NCBI GenBank assembly: GCA_035574315.1
Contig: DATLYW010000025.1
Location: 1-64,000 of the forward strand
DNA from: Candidatus Zixiibacteriota bacterium
GTDB taxonomy: Bacteria; Desulfobacterota; Binatia; UBA9968
DNA length: 64,000 bases
Direction: 5' to 3'
Shown: positions 26,274 through 34,406 of the stretch, one piece after another
How positions within the stretch are numbered: position 1 is the stretch's first letter
How the letters are laid out: each line of letters starts with the position of its first letter
The notes under the pieces: model-generated
Told to the model about the DNA's origin: nothing
What the model saw: the letters and a program-made list of their open reading frames with translations, nothing else
Databases searched by the model: none
Program-made: the position numbers and the translations under genes

Positions 26274-26663
26274 TCAGGACAATGCCGCGGTGTACGACCC
26301 GTTGAGGACGCTTTGAATCGCGCGGATCAGCTCCGCGTTATCGAACGGCTTCTCGAAGTACTCCACGGCGCCCGCGAGCAGCGACGGCTCCTCGTAAAGC
26401 TCGCGCGGCCGCGCGCTGACCACGATGATCGGGATGTTTCCCGAATTCAGGCGCTTCAGCGCCTCGATGACGGCAAAGCCGTTTTGATCCGGAAGTCCGA
26501 GATCCAGAAGGATGAGGTCGGGTTTTTCCTGGACGGCCATCTGGATCGCCCAGTTCGCGTCCGGCGCGCAAAAGGTCATGTAGCCGCGCGCCGTCAGCCG
26601 GATGTGCAGCGCCAGCAGCAGGTCCTTGTCGTCGTCGACCACCAGGATTTTTTTCCTCTTCAT
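26274..26663 (-). CDS. Single-domain response regulator
   Basis: 129 residues, one receiver domain: VVDDDKD, phospho-acceptor in LILLDLGLPDQNGF, Ser in VVSARP and Lys in YFEKPFD. No output domain. Its start overlaps the end of the upstream kinase gene by 4 bp (ATGA), the usual arrangement for translational coupling, so the two are very likely a cognate pair. The output route is unknown. It converges with fumC. Confidence 0.92.
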   Translation of the reverse strand: MKRKKILVVDDDKDLLLALHIRLTARGYMTFCAPDANWAIQMAVQEKPDLILLDLGLPDQNGFAVIEALKRLNSGNIPIIVVSARPRELYEEPSLLAGAVEYFEKPFDNAELIRAIQSVLNGSYTAALS

Positions 26664-28039
26664 GTTTTCTCCGTTTCGCGATCGGCCGGGGCCGGATGGA
26701 CGCCCGGACCGGCCGGCTTCTGCGCCGGCACTACCGGCAAGGTGAAATGGAATGCGCTTCCTTTTCCGATCTCGCTCTCAACCCAGATGCGCCCGCCGTG
26801 GCGCGCCACCAGTTCCCTGCAGATGTACAGGCCGAGGCCGAGGCCGCGCCGGTTGGCCTGCGCCGTCCGCTCCTCCTGATAGAGCCGATCGAAAATCCTG
26901 TTCAGGGCTTCCGGGGCGATGCCGCACCCCGTGTCGGATACCGAAACCTGAACGAAATCCGCGGCCGCGTGCGGTCGCCGCGCGCGGATCGCTACCCGCC
27001 CTCCGGGGGGAGTGAACTTCACCCCGTTGTCGACGAGATTGGAAAGGATCTGCCTGACGCGCCGCGGGTCGGCGAGCACGGGCGGCAGGCCGTCCGCGAC
27101 CTCCGCCGACAGGGCGACGGACTTTTCCGCCGCCGCCGGCTGGAGCTCCGCCCGCAGGTCGCCGATGACGGAGCGGAGATCGACCGGCCGGGGCTCCACG
27201 ACGATCTTGCCGTCTTCGGCGCGCGCCGCTTCGAGCAGGTCCCCGACCATTCCCTGGAGCTGCCTGACGTTTTTCAGCGCGATCTCGAGATATTCGCGCT
27301 GCTCGCGCTTGAGCTCTCCCGGAATTCCGTCCATGAGGATCGTGATGAACTGATGAACGGCGGCCAGCGGCGTCCGCAGCTCGTGCGAGATGTGCGAAAA
27401 GAAGCGGTTCTTGATCTCGATCTGCTGCCGGCGCGACTCCTCGGCCCGGGCGGCTCTCTGGCTCTCGGCCTTCGCCTGCTCGGCCAGGTAGCCGTAGAGC
27501 ACCGAGGCGCCGAAGAGGAGCGGCAACCGCAGCAGATTTTCCGCGTCGAACGCGAGCTCTCCCCTGCCGGAGAGCGGAACGAGAAGAACGGAAGCGACTC
27601 CCAGCGCCAGCGATCCGAGAACGGTCTGGATCAGGCTCTCGCCGATCGCCGCTATCAGAACCCCGACGAAAAACACCAGGCAGAGGTCCCAGGGGCTCTG
27701 CTGGTTGATGACGATCGCTGCAAAAAAGAGCAGCGTATCGACGAGGACCATGGCGTTGAGGAAATACGGATGACGAAAGACCGCGTCCGGCAGGCGGGTG
27801 AAAACGAGTGCCGTGCCGAGAGCAGTCAGCACGAGGGCCAGATCGCCGGGATGGTGCAGTCGGCCTTCCCGGGCCAGGAAAAGATAAGAGCTGGCGATCG
27901 CCACGAACCATTGAATCGAGGTCAGGTCGCGCCTGCGGTCTTCGCCCGCAGGGCGCATCTTCCCGAAGAGAAGCTGGCGAAGCCCCAGGCTCGAGGCGGT
28001 GCCTTCGCGGAAAACTGCGGCGACAACGGGCAGGCTCAT
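26660..28039 (-). CDS. Membrane sensor histidine kinase (6 TM)
   Basis: 459 residues. The N-terminal half has about six hydrophobic helices with very short loops (VAIASSYLFLA, VLTALGTALVF, MVLVDTLLFFAAIVI, LCLVFFVGVLIAAIG, LALGVASVLLV, LPLLFGASVLYGYLA). A coiled coil leads to HisKA (ISHELRTPLAAVHQF) and HATPase (NLVDNGVKF, DTGCGI, GLGLGLYICRE). The short loops suggest it senses something within or at the membrane. The helical module resembles that of the diguanylate cyclase at 23515. It is translationally coupled to the downstream single-domain receiver and divergent from the succinate dehydrogenase operon. Confidence 0.9.
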   Translation of the reverse strand: MSLPVVAAVFREGTASSLGLRQLLFGKMRPAGEDRRRDLTSIQWFVAIASSYLFLAREGRLHHPGDLALVLTALGTALVFTRLPDAVFRHPYFLNAMVLVDTLLFFAAIVINQQSPWDLCLVFFVGVLIAAIGESLIQTVLGSLALGVASVLLVPLSGRGELAFDAENLLRLPLLFGASVLYGYLAEQAKAESQRAARAEESRRQQIEIKNRFFSHISHELRTPLAAVHQFITILMDGIPGELKREQREYLEIALKNVRQLQGMVGDLLEAARAEDGKIVVEPRPVDLRSVIGDLRAELQPAAAEKSVALSAEVADGLPPVLADPRRVRQILSNLVDNGVKFTPPGGRVAIRARRPHAAADFVQVSVSDTGCGIAPEALNRIFDRLYQEERTAQANRRGLGLGLYICRELVARHGGRIWVESEIGKGSAFHFTLPVVPAQKPAGPGVHPAPADRETEKT

Positions 28040-28208
28040 CGAGCCTTGCTGCTACAAAAACCGGACCACGGCGGGCCTGGAGGAGGGATTCGGGAAAGTG
28101 GCGCTATTTCAGCCAGTTGGAGTTTGCTTCGGAGTCCGGACGGTCGCTCGGGAGCCGGGCCGGAGCGCAGCTCCTCGACTCACTGTGCGGCCGGACGAAT
28201 TTTGTTAA

Positions 28209-28250
28209 GCCCAGCTCCCGGGGCCCCGAGTCCGAAGTCCGGGGCTGGGC
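28209..28250. repeat. Inverted repeat (12-bp stem with one bulge)
   Basis: GCCCAGC, a bulged T, then CCCGG on the left pairs with CCGGG plus GCTGGGC on the right across a loop of about 17 nt. An AT-rich stretch (aattttgtta) lies on its left side. No gene ends here on either strand, so a terminator role is not obvious; it may shape a leader RNA or be a repeat remnant. Confidence 0.4.
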
Positions 28251-28390
28251 GAACGGAAACGGTTACCCGTTCGGAAGCTGAGGATTCAGTCAGGTTCAAT
28301 AAAAACCAGAAACTGTTACTGTCGGTCGATTTCCAGCCCGAACGAGATTCTCGTCCGGGTGCGTCCCTGCGACTGTGGAGGCTGCAAAGG

Positions 28391-28417
28391 TTGACAGCGA
28401 AGCCGCCGCCGTATAGG
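28391..28417 (+). promoter_or_regulatory. Candidate sigma-70 promoter of the sdh operon
   Basis: A perfect TTGACA is followed by TATAGG after 15 bp, about 45 bp before the anchor-subunit start at 28462. The -35 is good; the spacer is shorter than the optimal 17. Confidence 0.4.
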
Positions 28418-28461
28418 AACAAAACGCAAAGCAACTGATTCTGCCGCGGAGAGGTATCGTC

Positions 28462-29226
28462 GTGAACGGAAAGAGTGTGGGACTGGAACAGTACCGAACG
28501 CTGCGCACGGACGCCTGGTGGGTGGAGCCGCTCGCGGTCGTTATCGGCCTGGGCGGGTTCGTGGTTTACGCCACCTGGGCCGCCCTGCAGAACGCGCACT
28601 ACTACGCCGAGCCTTATCTCTCGCCCTTCTATTCGCCCTGCCTCGCCGCGAACTGCACGCATGTGACGCTGCCGCTGTTCGGCTCGTGGTGGAATCTATC
28701 GCCAGCTTTCCTGATCCTGTGGATCCCGGGCGGCTTTCGCGCCACCTGCTATTACTACCGCAAGGCCTACTACCGGTCTTTCTTTCAACTCCCTCCCGCG
28801 TGCGCGGTGCGCGACGCCGCCAGGAGCTACACCGGCGAAACCCGTTTCCCGCTGACCCTGCAGAACTCGCACCGCTTCTTTTTTTATCTCTCGCTGGTGA
28901 TCCTCGCCTTTCTCTGGTGGGACGTGATCCTGGCGTTCCGCTTTCCGGACGGCTTCGGCGCCGGCGTCGGCACGCTCGTGCTGCTGATCAACGCCGCCTT
29001 GCTGTCGCTGTTCAGTTTTTCCTGCAACTCCTGCCGGCACGTCTGCGGCGGTTACCTGAACTCGTTCCACTCCTCTCCCGGCCGCTATCGGATATGGACG
29101 GCGGTCAGTCGATTGAACGAGCGCCACATGGAGTACGCGTGGGTCAGCCTGATCTGGGTCGCCCTGGCGGATCTCTACGTGCGGCTGGTGTCGATGGGCG
29201 TGATCCAGGATGTGAGGTTTTTCTGA
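28462..29226 (+). CDS. Succinate dehydrogenase membrane anchor, mycobacterial Sdh1-like five-helix type
   Basis: 254 residues from a GTG start preceded by GGAGAGG. About five membrane helices are visible (roughly 21-42, 75-95, 138-160, 168-187, 225-246). It passes electrons from the iron-sulfur subunit to quinone. It is unlike the classic SdhC/SdhD pair: a single larger subunit with YYAEPYLSPFYSPC near the start. It has a cysteine/histidine group, Cys60, Cys65, His67 and Cys188-x2-Cys191-x-His193-x-Cys195. In actinobacterial Sdh1, relatives of this anchor are reported to hold a membrane-embedded Rieske-type cluster; whether this protein does is inference. The stop overlaps the flavoprotein start (TGATG), so the two are translationally coupled. 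Gene order anchor-A-B matches mycobacterial Sdh1. Confidence 0.75.
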   Translation: MNGKSVGLEQYRTLRTDAWWVEPLAVVIGLGGFVVYATWAALQNAHYYAEPYLSPFYSPCLAANCTHVTLPLFGSWWNLSPAFLILWIPGGFRATCYYYRKAYYRSFFQLPPACAVRDAARSYTGETRFPLTLQNSHRFFFYLSLVILAFLWWDVILAFRFPDGFGAGVGTLVLLINAALLSLFSFSCNSCRHVCGGYLNSFHSSPGRYRIWTAVSRLNERHMEYAWVSLIWVALADLYVRLVSMGVIQDVRFF

Positions 29227-31025
29227 TGGCTGCCGAGGACAAGTACGAAACCCACGAATACGACGTCATCGTGATCGGCGCCGGCGGGGCCGGGCTGCGG
29301 GCGGCTATCGAGGCCTCCGCGCAGGGGGCCAGGACCGCGCTGATCTGCAAGTCGCTGCTCGGCAAGGCTCACACGGTCATGGCCGAAGGCGGGATCGCCG
29401 CCGCGATGGGCAACGTCTATCCCGAGGACAACTGGAAAGTCCATTTCCGCGACACGATGCGCGGCGGCAAGCTGCTGAACAACTGGCGGATGGCGCAGAT
29501 CCACGCTCAGGAGGCTCCGGACCGGGTGCTGGAGCTGGAGGAGTGGGGTGCGTTGTTCGACCGCACCAGGGACGGCCTGATCCTGCAACGCGACTTCGGC
29601 GGCCATCGCTACGCCCGGCTCGCCCACGTCGGCGACCGCACCGGGCTGGAGATGATCCGAACGCTGCAGCACCACGCGGTTCACAAGGGAATCGACGTCT
29701 ACATGGAGTGCAACGTCCAGCGGCTGCTCAAGAGCGGCGGGCGGGTGGCGGGCGCTTTCGGCTACTGGCGCGAGAGCGGCAAGTTCGTCGTCTTCAAGTC
29801 GAAAGCCGTCGTGCTGGCCACCGGCGGCGGCGGCAAGGCGTGGAAGATCACCTCGAACTCCTGGGAATACACCGGCGACGGCGTCGCCATGGCGCTCGAC
29901 GCCGGGGCGGACCTCATGGACATGGAGTTCATTCAGTTCCATCCGACCGGGATGGTATGGCCGCCGAGCGTCCGGGGCATCCTGGTCACCGAGGGCGTGC
30001 GCGGCGACGGGGGAACCCTCAAGAACATCAAAGGCGAGCGCTTCATGTTCCGCTACATCCCGGAATTCTTCAAGGCCGAGACCGCCGAGACCGAGGAGGA
30101 AGCCGACGCCTGGTACGAGGACAAGCGCAACAACCGGCGCACCCCCGATCTCCTCCCGCGCGACGAGGTGGCCCGGGCCATCAACGCCGAGGTGAAGGCC
30201 GGGCGCGGCACGCCGCACGGCGGCGTCTATCTCGACATCGCGTCGCGCCGGCCGGCCGAATACATCAAGCGCCGGCTGCCTTCCATGTACCACCAGTTCA
30301 GGGAGCTGGCCGACGTCGACATCACCAAGGAGCCGATGGAAGTCGGGCCGACCTGCCACTACGCGATGGGCGGGGTCCGCGTCGACGCCGACTCGACCGC
30401 GACCACGGTTCCCGGGCTGTTCGCCGCCGGAGAGGTCGCCGCCGGCCTGCACGGCGCGAACCGGCTCGGGGGCAACTCGCTTTCCGACCTCCTGGTTTTC
30501 GGACGGCGCGCGGGGCTCTATGCCGCCGAGTACGCCAAGTCGTTCCACGGCGATCTCTCGGTCGACGGCGATCAGATCGAAGCCTACGCCCGGGAGCTGC
30601 TCGCTCCGTTCGACGGCCGGGGCGGCGAGAACCCCTACACGCTGCACGCCGAGCTGCAGGACTGCATGCAGAACCTCGTCGGCATCATCCGCGTCGAGTC
30701 CGAGCTGAAGCAGGCGCTGGAGAAAATCGCGGAGCTGAAGCAACGGCTCAAGCGGGTGAGCGTCGAGGGGCACCGGCAGTACAATCCCGGGTGGCATCTC
30801 GCCCTGGACCTCCACTCCATGCTCTCCTTCGCCGAGGCCGCCACCGTGGCGGCCCTGGAAAGGAAGGAAAGCCGGGGCGGCCACACGCGCGACGACTATC
30901 CGACCACCGATCCCGAATACGGCAAGGTCAACATCGTGATCCGCAAGGGACGCGACGGCCTTTCAGTCTCGAAGGAGCCGCGACCGGAAATGCCGGAAGA
31001 ACTCAAAAAACTGCTCGAGGAGTAA
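29226..31025 (+). CDS. sdhA: Succinate dehydrogenase / fumarate reductase flavoprotein subunit
   Basis: 599 residues from the ATG overlapping the upstream stop. The N-terminal FAD-binding Rossmann motif is VIGAGGAGLRAAIEA. His49 in KAHTVMAEGGIAAAMGN is at the position that carries covalent FAD in this family. Substrate and FAD-binding segments include EFIQFHPTG, CHYAMGGVRVD and ANRLGGNSLSDLLVFGRRAG. It oxidises succinate to fumarate, or the reverse, on the cytoplasmic face and passes electrons to SdhB. The gene is coupled to the anchor upstream and is followed 5 bp later by sdhB. Direction of catalysis cannot be read from the sequence. Confidence 0.95.
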   Translation: MAAEDKYETHEYDVIVIGAGGAGLRAAIEASAQGARTALICKSLLGKAHTVMAEGGIAAAMGNVYPEDNWKVHFRDTMRGGKLLNNWRMAQIHAQEAPDRVLELEEWGALFDRTRDGLILQRDFGGHRYARLAHVGDRTGLEMIRTLQHHAVHKGIDVYMECNVQRLLKSGGRVAGAFGYWRESGKFVVFKSKAVVLATGGGGKAWKITSNSWEYTGDGVAMALDAGADLMDMEFIQFHPTGMVWPPSVRGILVTEGVRGDGGTLKNIKGERFMFRYIPEFFKAETAETEEEADAWYEDKRNNRRTPDLLPRDEVARAINAEVKAGRGTPHGGVYLDIASRRPAEYIKRRLPSMYHQFRELADVDITKEPMEVGPTCHYAMGGVRVDADSTATTVPGLFAAGEVAAGLHGANRLGGNSLSDLLVFGRRAGLYAAEYAKSFHGDLSVDGDQIEAYARELLAPFDGRGGENPYTLHAELQDCMQNLVGIIRVESELKQALEKIAELKQRLKRVSVEGHRQYNPGWHLALDLHSMLSFAEAATVAALERKESRGGHTRDDYPTTDPEYGKVNIVIRKGRDGLSVSKEPRPEMPEELKKLLEE

Positions 31026-31030
31026 GCTCG

Positions 31031-31789
31031 ATGGCTGCCCAAGAAGTCCATATGCGGGTCTGGCGCGGCGACGCCCGAGGCGGCGAGTTCAGGGACTACC
31101 GGGTCCCCGCCGCCGAAGGCATGGTGGTTCTGGACGTGATCCACGCGATCCAGGCGACCCAGGCCAACGATCTCGCGGTGCGCTGGAACTGCAAAGCGGG
31201 AAAATGCGGCTCGTGCAGCGCCGAGGTGAACGGCAAGCCGCGGCTGATGTGCATGACCCGGATGAACATCTTTCAGCCCGGCGAGACGATCACCGTCGCC
31301 CCGATCCGGACCTTCCCGATCATCCGCGATCTCGTCACCGACGTCTCGTTCAACTACGAGAAGGCCAGGGGGATTCCGCCGTTCCGGCCCCGGGCCAAGG
31401 AGCCGGACGGAACCCGGCGGATGTTCCAGGAGGACATCGACCGGGTTCAGGAGTTCCACAAGTGCATCGAGTGCTTCCTCTGCCAGAACGTCTGCCACGT
31501 GATCCGCGACCACGAAGAGAACAAGCCGGCTTTCGCCGGCCCCAGGATGTTCGTGCGCCTGGCCGCGCTGGAGATGCATCCGCTCGACAGCCACGACCGG
31601 ATGGAGCTGATCAAGGAAAAGGCGGGATTGGGTTATTGCAACATCACCAAATGCTGCACGGAGGTGTGCCCCGAGCACATCCACATCACGGACAACGCCA
31701 TCATTCCCCTCAAGGAACGCGTGGTCGACCGCTACTACGACCCGATCGCGCGGCTGCTGGGGCTTTTTTCGGCGGGCAACAACAAGTAA
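31031..31789 (+). CDS. sdhB: Succinate dehydrogenase / fumarate reductase iron-sulfur subunit
   Basis: 252 residues. The N-terminal [2Fe-2S] domain has CKAGKCGSCSAEVNGKPRLMC. The C-terminal domain has CIECFLCQNVC and CNITKCCTEVCPEH for the [4Fe-4S] and [3Fe-4S] or related clusters. The C-terminal motif CNITKCCTEVCPE is the SdhB/FrdB type. It links the flavin in SdhA to the membrane anchor. It is the last gene of the anchor-A-B operon, 50 bp from a convergent gene of unknown function. Confidence 0.95.
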   Translation: MAAQEVHMRVWRGDARGGEFRDYRVPAAEGMVVLDVIHAIQATQANDLAVRWNCKAGKCGSCSAEVNGKPRLMCMTRMNIFQPGETITVAPIRTFPIIRDLVTDVSFNYEKARGIPPFRPRAKEPDGTRRMFQEDIDRVQEFHKCIECFLCQNVCHVIRDHEENKPAFAGPRMFVRLAALEMHPLDSHDRMELIKEKAGLGYCNITKCCTEVCPEHIHITDNAIIPLKERVVDRYYDPIARLLGLFSAGNNK

Positions 31790-31839
31790 GGAGTTTGCGG
31801 TTCGACGTTCGAAGCCAGGGCGAGAGGTCGGGTTCCTGA

Positions 31840-32394
31840 CTAGCGGTTCCTGGCCGTCGCGCGGCCGCTGCGCTTCAGGTACATGCGGACCCAGTAGTCG
31901 TACAGGGTCGATACCGTAAACTCCTGCGTCGTCATTCGATTCAGCGCGGACTCGTACTCGATCGAGATCGCCTGGTCCTGTTTCTGGATCGCGACCAGCC
32001 TCCCCTTCTTCTCGTCCACGAACGCTCCCACCGCCCGCAGGATCTGCGAGAGCGAATGCGCCTCGGGCGTGAGCTCCGGGTTGCGCCGCCTGGACTGCCC
32101 CTCGACGTCGAGGAACGCGATGTCCTCCGGAGTGTAGGTCACCTCGAAGGCGCCCGCCGACGGGCCGGCCGGAGGTTGATTCCCCTTGGGCTTCCCGCCG
32201 CGCAGCAGCTCCCAGACCACGCGCAGCGACTTGGGCCTGGACGATTCGGCGGCGGGGGCGGGCTTCGGTGCGGTCTTTCCGCGGATCACGAAGTCGTCGC
32301 GATCCACCTGGAGCCGGAACGATTCGGCGCCGAGCGCTTCCAGCGCCTGGCCGATGGGTCGGAGGAGCTGGGCGTACGTGAGCGACTGGGGCAT
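31840..32394 (-). CDS. Protein of unknown function, paralogue 1
   Basis: 184 residues, not recognised. No signal peptide or membrane helix. It opens MPQSLTYAQLLRPIGQALEAL, has a charged low-complexity middle and ends in SLSQILRAVGAFVDEKKGRLVAIQKQ and LYDYWVRMYLKRSG. The same blocks in the same order occur in the adjacent gene (GYAQSLRVIGQALEML, SLSQLLRTIGAYLEQKRCRMVKI, LYDFWVRMYMRRAN), so the two arose by tandem duplication. They lie downstream of three pilus-retraction ATPases on the same strand, with a promoter-like sequence between. A role linked to pili or surface behaviour is only a guess from position. Confidence 0.75.
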   Translation of the reverse strand: MPQSLTYAQLLRPIGQALEALGAESFRLQVDRDDFVIRGKTAPKPAPAAESSRPKSLRVVWELLRGGKPKGNQPPAGPSAGAFEVTYTPEDIAFLDVEGQSRRRNPELTPEAHSLSQILRAVGAFVDEKKGRLVAIQKQDQAISIEYESALNRMTTQEFTVSTLYDYWVRMYLKRSGRATARNR

Positions 32395-32443
32395 GCGACC
32401 GGCGAAATGACGACCGAGGAAAAAGGACGATCGGGCTCGCGGG

Positions 32444-32986
32444 TCAAGCGGTGACCCGATTCGCCCTTCTCATGTACATCCGGACCCAGAAATCGTATAG
32501 CCCGGCGACCGACAGCGTCTCTTCCGTGAGCTGCCCCGCGGGCGTCTGATACTGCACGATGAACTGCTCGCGGTCGCGGGAGATCTTCACCATGCGGCAG
32601 CGCTTCTGTTCCAGGTAGGCGCCGATGGTTCGGAGCAGCTGCGACAGGCTCGCGGCGTCGGCCATCGCCTCGCCGGTGCTTCTGCGCGCCTGTCCCTCTC
32701 CTTCGAGCCGGTCGAGATCTTTGGGCGTGTAGCGCAGATCGAGGTGGGTGAACGAGACCGGCGCCTGCTCCGCAGCCTTTTGCTCCTCGCGCCCCGGCAG
32801 GAGGCCCCAGACGAACTTGAGCGCGCCGGCCGGCGCCGCCTGCCCCGCAGGCTCCGGTTCCCCGGCGCTGCCGCGGATGAGGAAATCCTCCCCGTCGTTC
32901 TCCATCTCGAAGGCCCGCACGTGAAGCATTTCCAAGGCCTGGCCTATGACGCGCAAGGACTGGGCGTACCCCTGTACTTGTACCAT
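32444..32986 (-). CDS. Protein of unknown function, paralogue 2
   Basis: 180 residues from the ATG at 32986, chosen because GGGGAG lies 5 bp upstream; a further ATG 36 bp upstream is possible. Not recognised. It shares N-terminal, central and C-terminal blocks with its neighbour, 49 bp downstream on the same strand (for example YWVRMY against FWVRMY, and DLRYTPKDL against EVTYTPEDI), so it is a diverged tandem duplicate. The central TPxDxxxLxxEGQxRR block is shared and may be functional. Soluble; likely cytoplasmic. Confidence 0.75.
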   Translation of the reverse strand: MVQVQGYAQSLRVIGQALEMLHVRAFEMENDGEDFLIRGSAGEPEPAGQAAPAGALKFVWGLLPGREEQKAAEQAPVSFTHLDLRYTPKDLDRLEGEGQARRSTGEAMADAASLSQLLRTIGAYLEQKRCRMVKISRDREQFIVQYQTPAGQLTEETLSVAGLYDFWVRMYMRRANRVTA

Positions 32987-33068
32987 GCGATCTCCCCGAA
33001 TGTTTAGATCGGGCCCTTCCACAGCCGCAAGGCCTTACAAATCTGGAGTAAAAATGTGTTTTGCTTGA

Positions 33069-33097
33069 TATCTACGCCTAAGCGGCGAATATGTCAA
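33069..33097 (-). promoter_or_regulatory. Sigma-70-like promoter for the paralogue pair
   Basis: On the minus strand, TTGACA (33097-33092) is followed by a 17-bp spacer and TAGATA (33074-33069) in an AT-rich island. It would start transcription about 75 bp before the gene at 32986, separating the pair from the pilT/pilU genes. Confidence 0.5.
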
Positions 33098-33188
33098 TAG
33101 AAATATTTTGGCCCGCCGTTGGCGCCGGTCGGGCGCTGCGAGCGTGCCCGGTAAGCTCTCGCGAACCGCCGGCCGACCCTGTCCGGGA

Positions 33189-34361
33189 TCAAAGCCGCTT
33201 GAAGGTGCTGCCTTCGGAAGACGCCCGCTGGATCTGCAGCCGCTCCTTGCCGGATTCGCGGCTGTCGAGCAGCGTGTCGAGCGCGTCGTCCCCCTTCAAC
33301 CCTTCCAGCTTGATCTTCAGTCGCAGATTGTTGGCGCTGTCCGCGTTCATCAGCGCCTGTTGCAGCGTGATCTTTCCCTCCTTGTAGAGCGTAAAAAGCG
33401 CCTGGTCGAACGTCTGGCATCCCTCCTGTGTGCCCTGCTCCATCGCCTCCTTGATCGTTTCGAACTCGCCGCGCTTGATCAGATCCTTGATGCGCGGCGT
33501 GTCCACCAGGACTTCGATGGCGGCCACCCGCTTGCCCTCGGGCGTCGGTATCAGCCGCTGCGAGACGATGGCCCGCAGGTTGAGCGACAGGTGCATGAGG
33601 ATCTGGGCGTGGCGGTCGGCGGGAAAGAAGTTGAGGATGCGCTCGAACGACTGGTTGGCGTTGGTCGAGTGAAGCGTGCCGAGGCAGAGGTGGCCCGTGT
33701 CCGCGAAAGTGAGCGCCGCTTCCATCGATTCCCGGTCGCGGATCTCCCCGATCAGGATCACGTCCGGCGCCTGGCGCACCGCGTGCTTCAACGCCTCGGC
33801 GAACGAGTGGGTGTCGAAGCCCAGCTCGCGCTGGGTCACGATGCACTTCTTGTGGCGGTGCACGAACTCGATCGGGTCCTCCACGGTCACGATGTGGCCC
33901 GGCCCCGACTGGTTTCGGTGATCGATCATGGCCGCAAGCGTGGTCGATTTGCCCGAACCCGTGCCGCCGACCACGAGAATCAGCCCGTTTTTCTTGAGCG
34001 CGAGATCCTTGAGCACAGGGGGAAGCCCGAGCTCGTCGATGGTCCGGATGTCGAACTTGATCCGGCGGATCACCATCGCCACCGAGCCCCGCTGGCGCAG
34101 CACGTTGACGCGGAAGCGGCTGAGGTCCGGGATCGAAAGCACCAGCACCAGGTCCATCTCGTGCTTGGTGTCGAACTCCCGCCACTGGTTCTCGCTCATG
34201 ACGCTTTTCGCCAGCGCCTCGAGGTCGGCCGGCTTGAACTTCGTCTCCCCGATCGGCTGCGCGACTCCCTCGATCCGGTACACCGGCGGGCTCGCGACGG
34301 TCAGGTAAACGTCCGAGGCGTCTTTTTCGACCATCACCTGCAGGAAATCCTTGATCTCCAT
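33189..34361 (-). CDS. PilU-like type IV pilus retraction ATPase
   Basis: 390 residues. Secretion-superfamily hexameric ATPase: Walker A GGTGSGKSTTLA, Asp box VEDPIEFVH, Walker B VILIGEIRD, His box TGHLCLGTLHS. The C-terminal portion (DLIKRGEFETIKEAMEQG, GCQTFDQALF) is PilU-like rather than PilT-like. PilU works with PilT to power retraction of type IV pili. It is the third gene of a minus-strand array, 45 bp after a close paralogue, with which it shares most motifs including the KIKLEGLKGDDA-type tail. No pilin or pilus assembly genes are in the window. Confidence 0.9.
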   Translation of the reverse strand: MEIKDFLQVMVEKDASDVYLTVASPPVYRIEGVAQPIGETKFKPADLEALAKSVMSENQWREFDTKHEMDLVLVLSIPDLSRFRVNVLRQRGSVAMVIRRIKFDIRTIDELGLPPVLKDLALKKNGLILVVGGTGSGKSTTLAAMIDHRNQSGPGHIVTVEDPIEFVHRHKKCIVTQRELGFDTHSFAEALKHAVRQAPDVILIGEIRDRESMEAALTFADTGHLCLGTLHSTNANQSFERILNFFPADRHAQILMHLSLNLRAIVSQRLIPTPEGKRVAAIEVLVDTPRIKDLIKRGEFETIKEAMEQGTQEGCQTFDQALFTLYKEGKITLQQALMNADSANNLRLKIKLEGLKGDDALDTLLDSRESGKERLQIQRASSEGSTFKRL

Positions 34362-34406
34362 CGTTTCAACCGCTTTCCCGGTTCACCTGAGGCGGCGCCG
34401 CCTGCC

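Larger units (their letters stand above)
28040..28461. other. Divergent intergenic region, kinase / succinate dehydrogenase
   Basis: About 420 bp between divergent genes. It contains an inverted repeat at 28209-28250 and a promoter-like pair at 28391-28417 facing the sdh genes. A phrase related to CCCGAGTCC, also found near the dispersed repeats at 38100 and 40040, lies in the hairpin loop. No supported small gene was found. Confidence 0.5.

Noticed and set aside
28209-28250. Intrinsic terminator
   Set aside because: The hairpin lies upstream of two divergent genes, with no gene ending toward it, so no transcript would need it.
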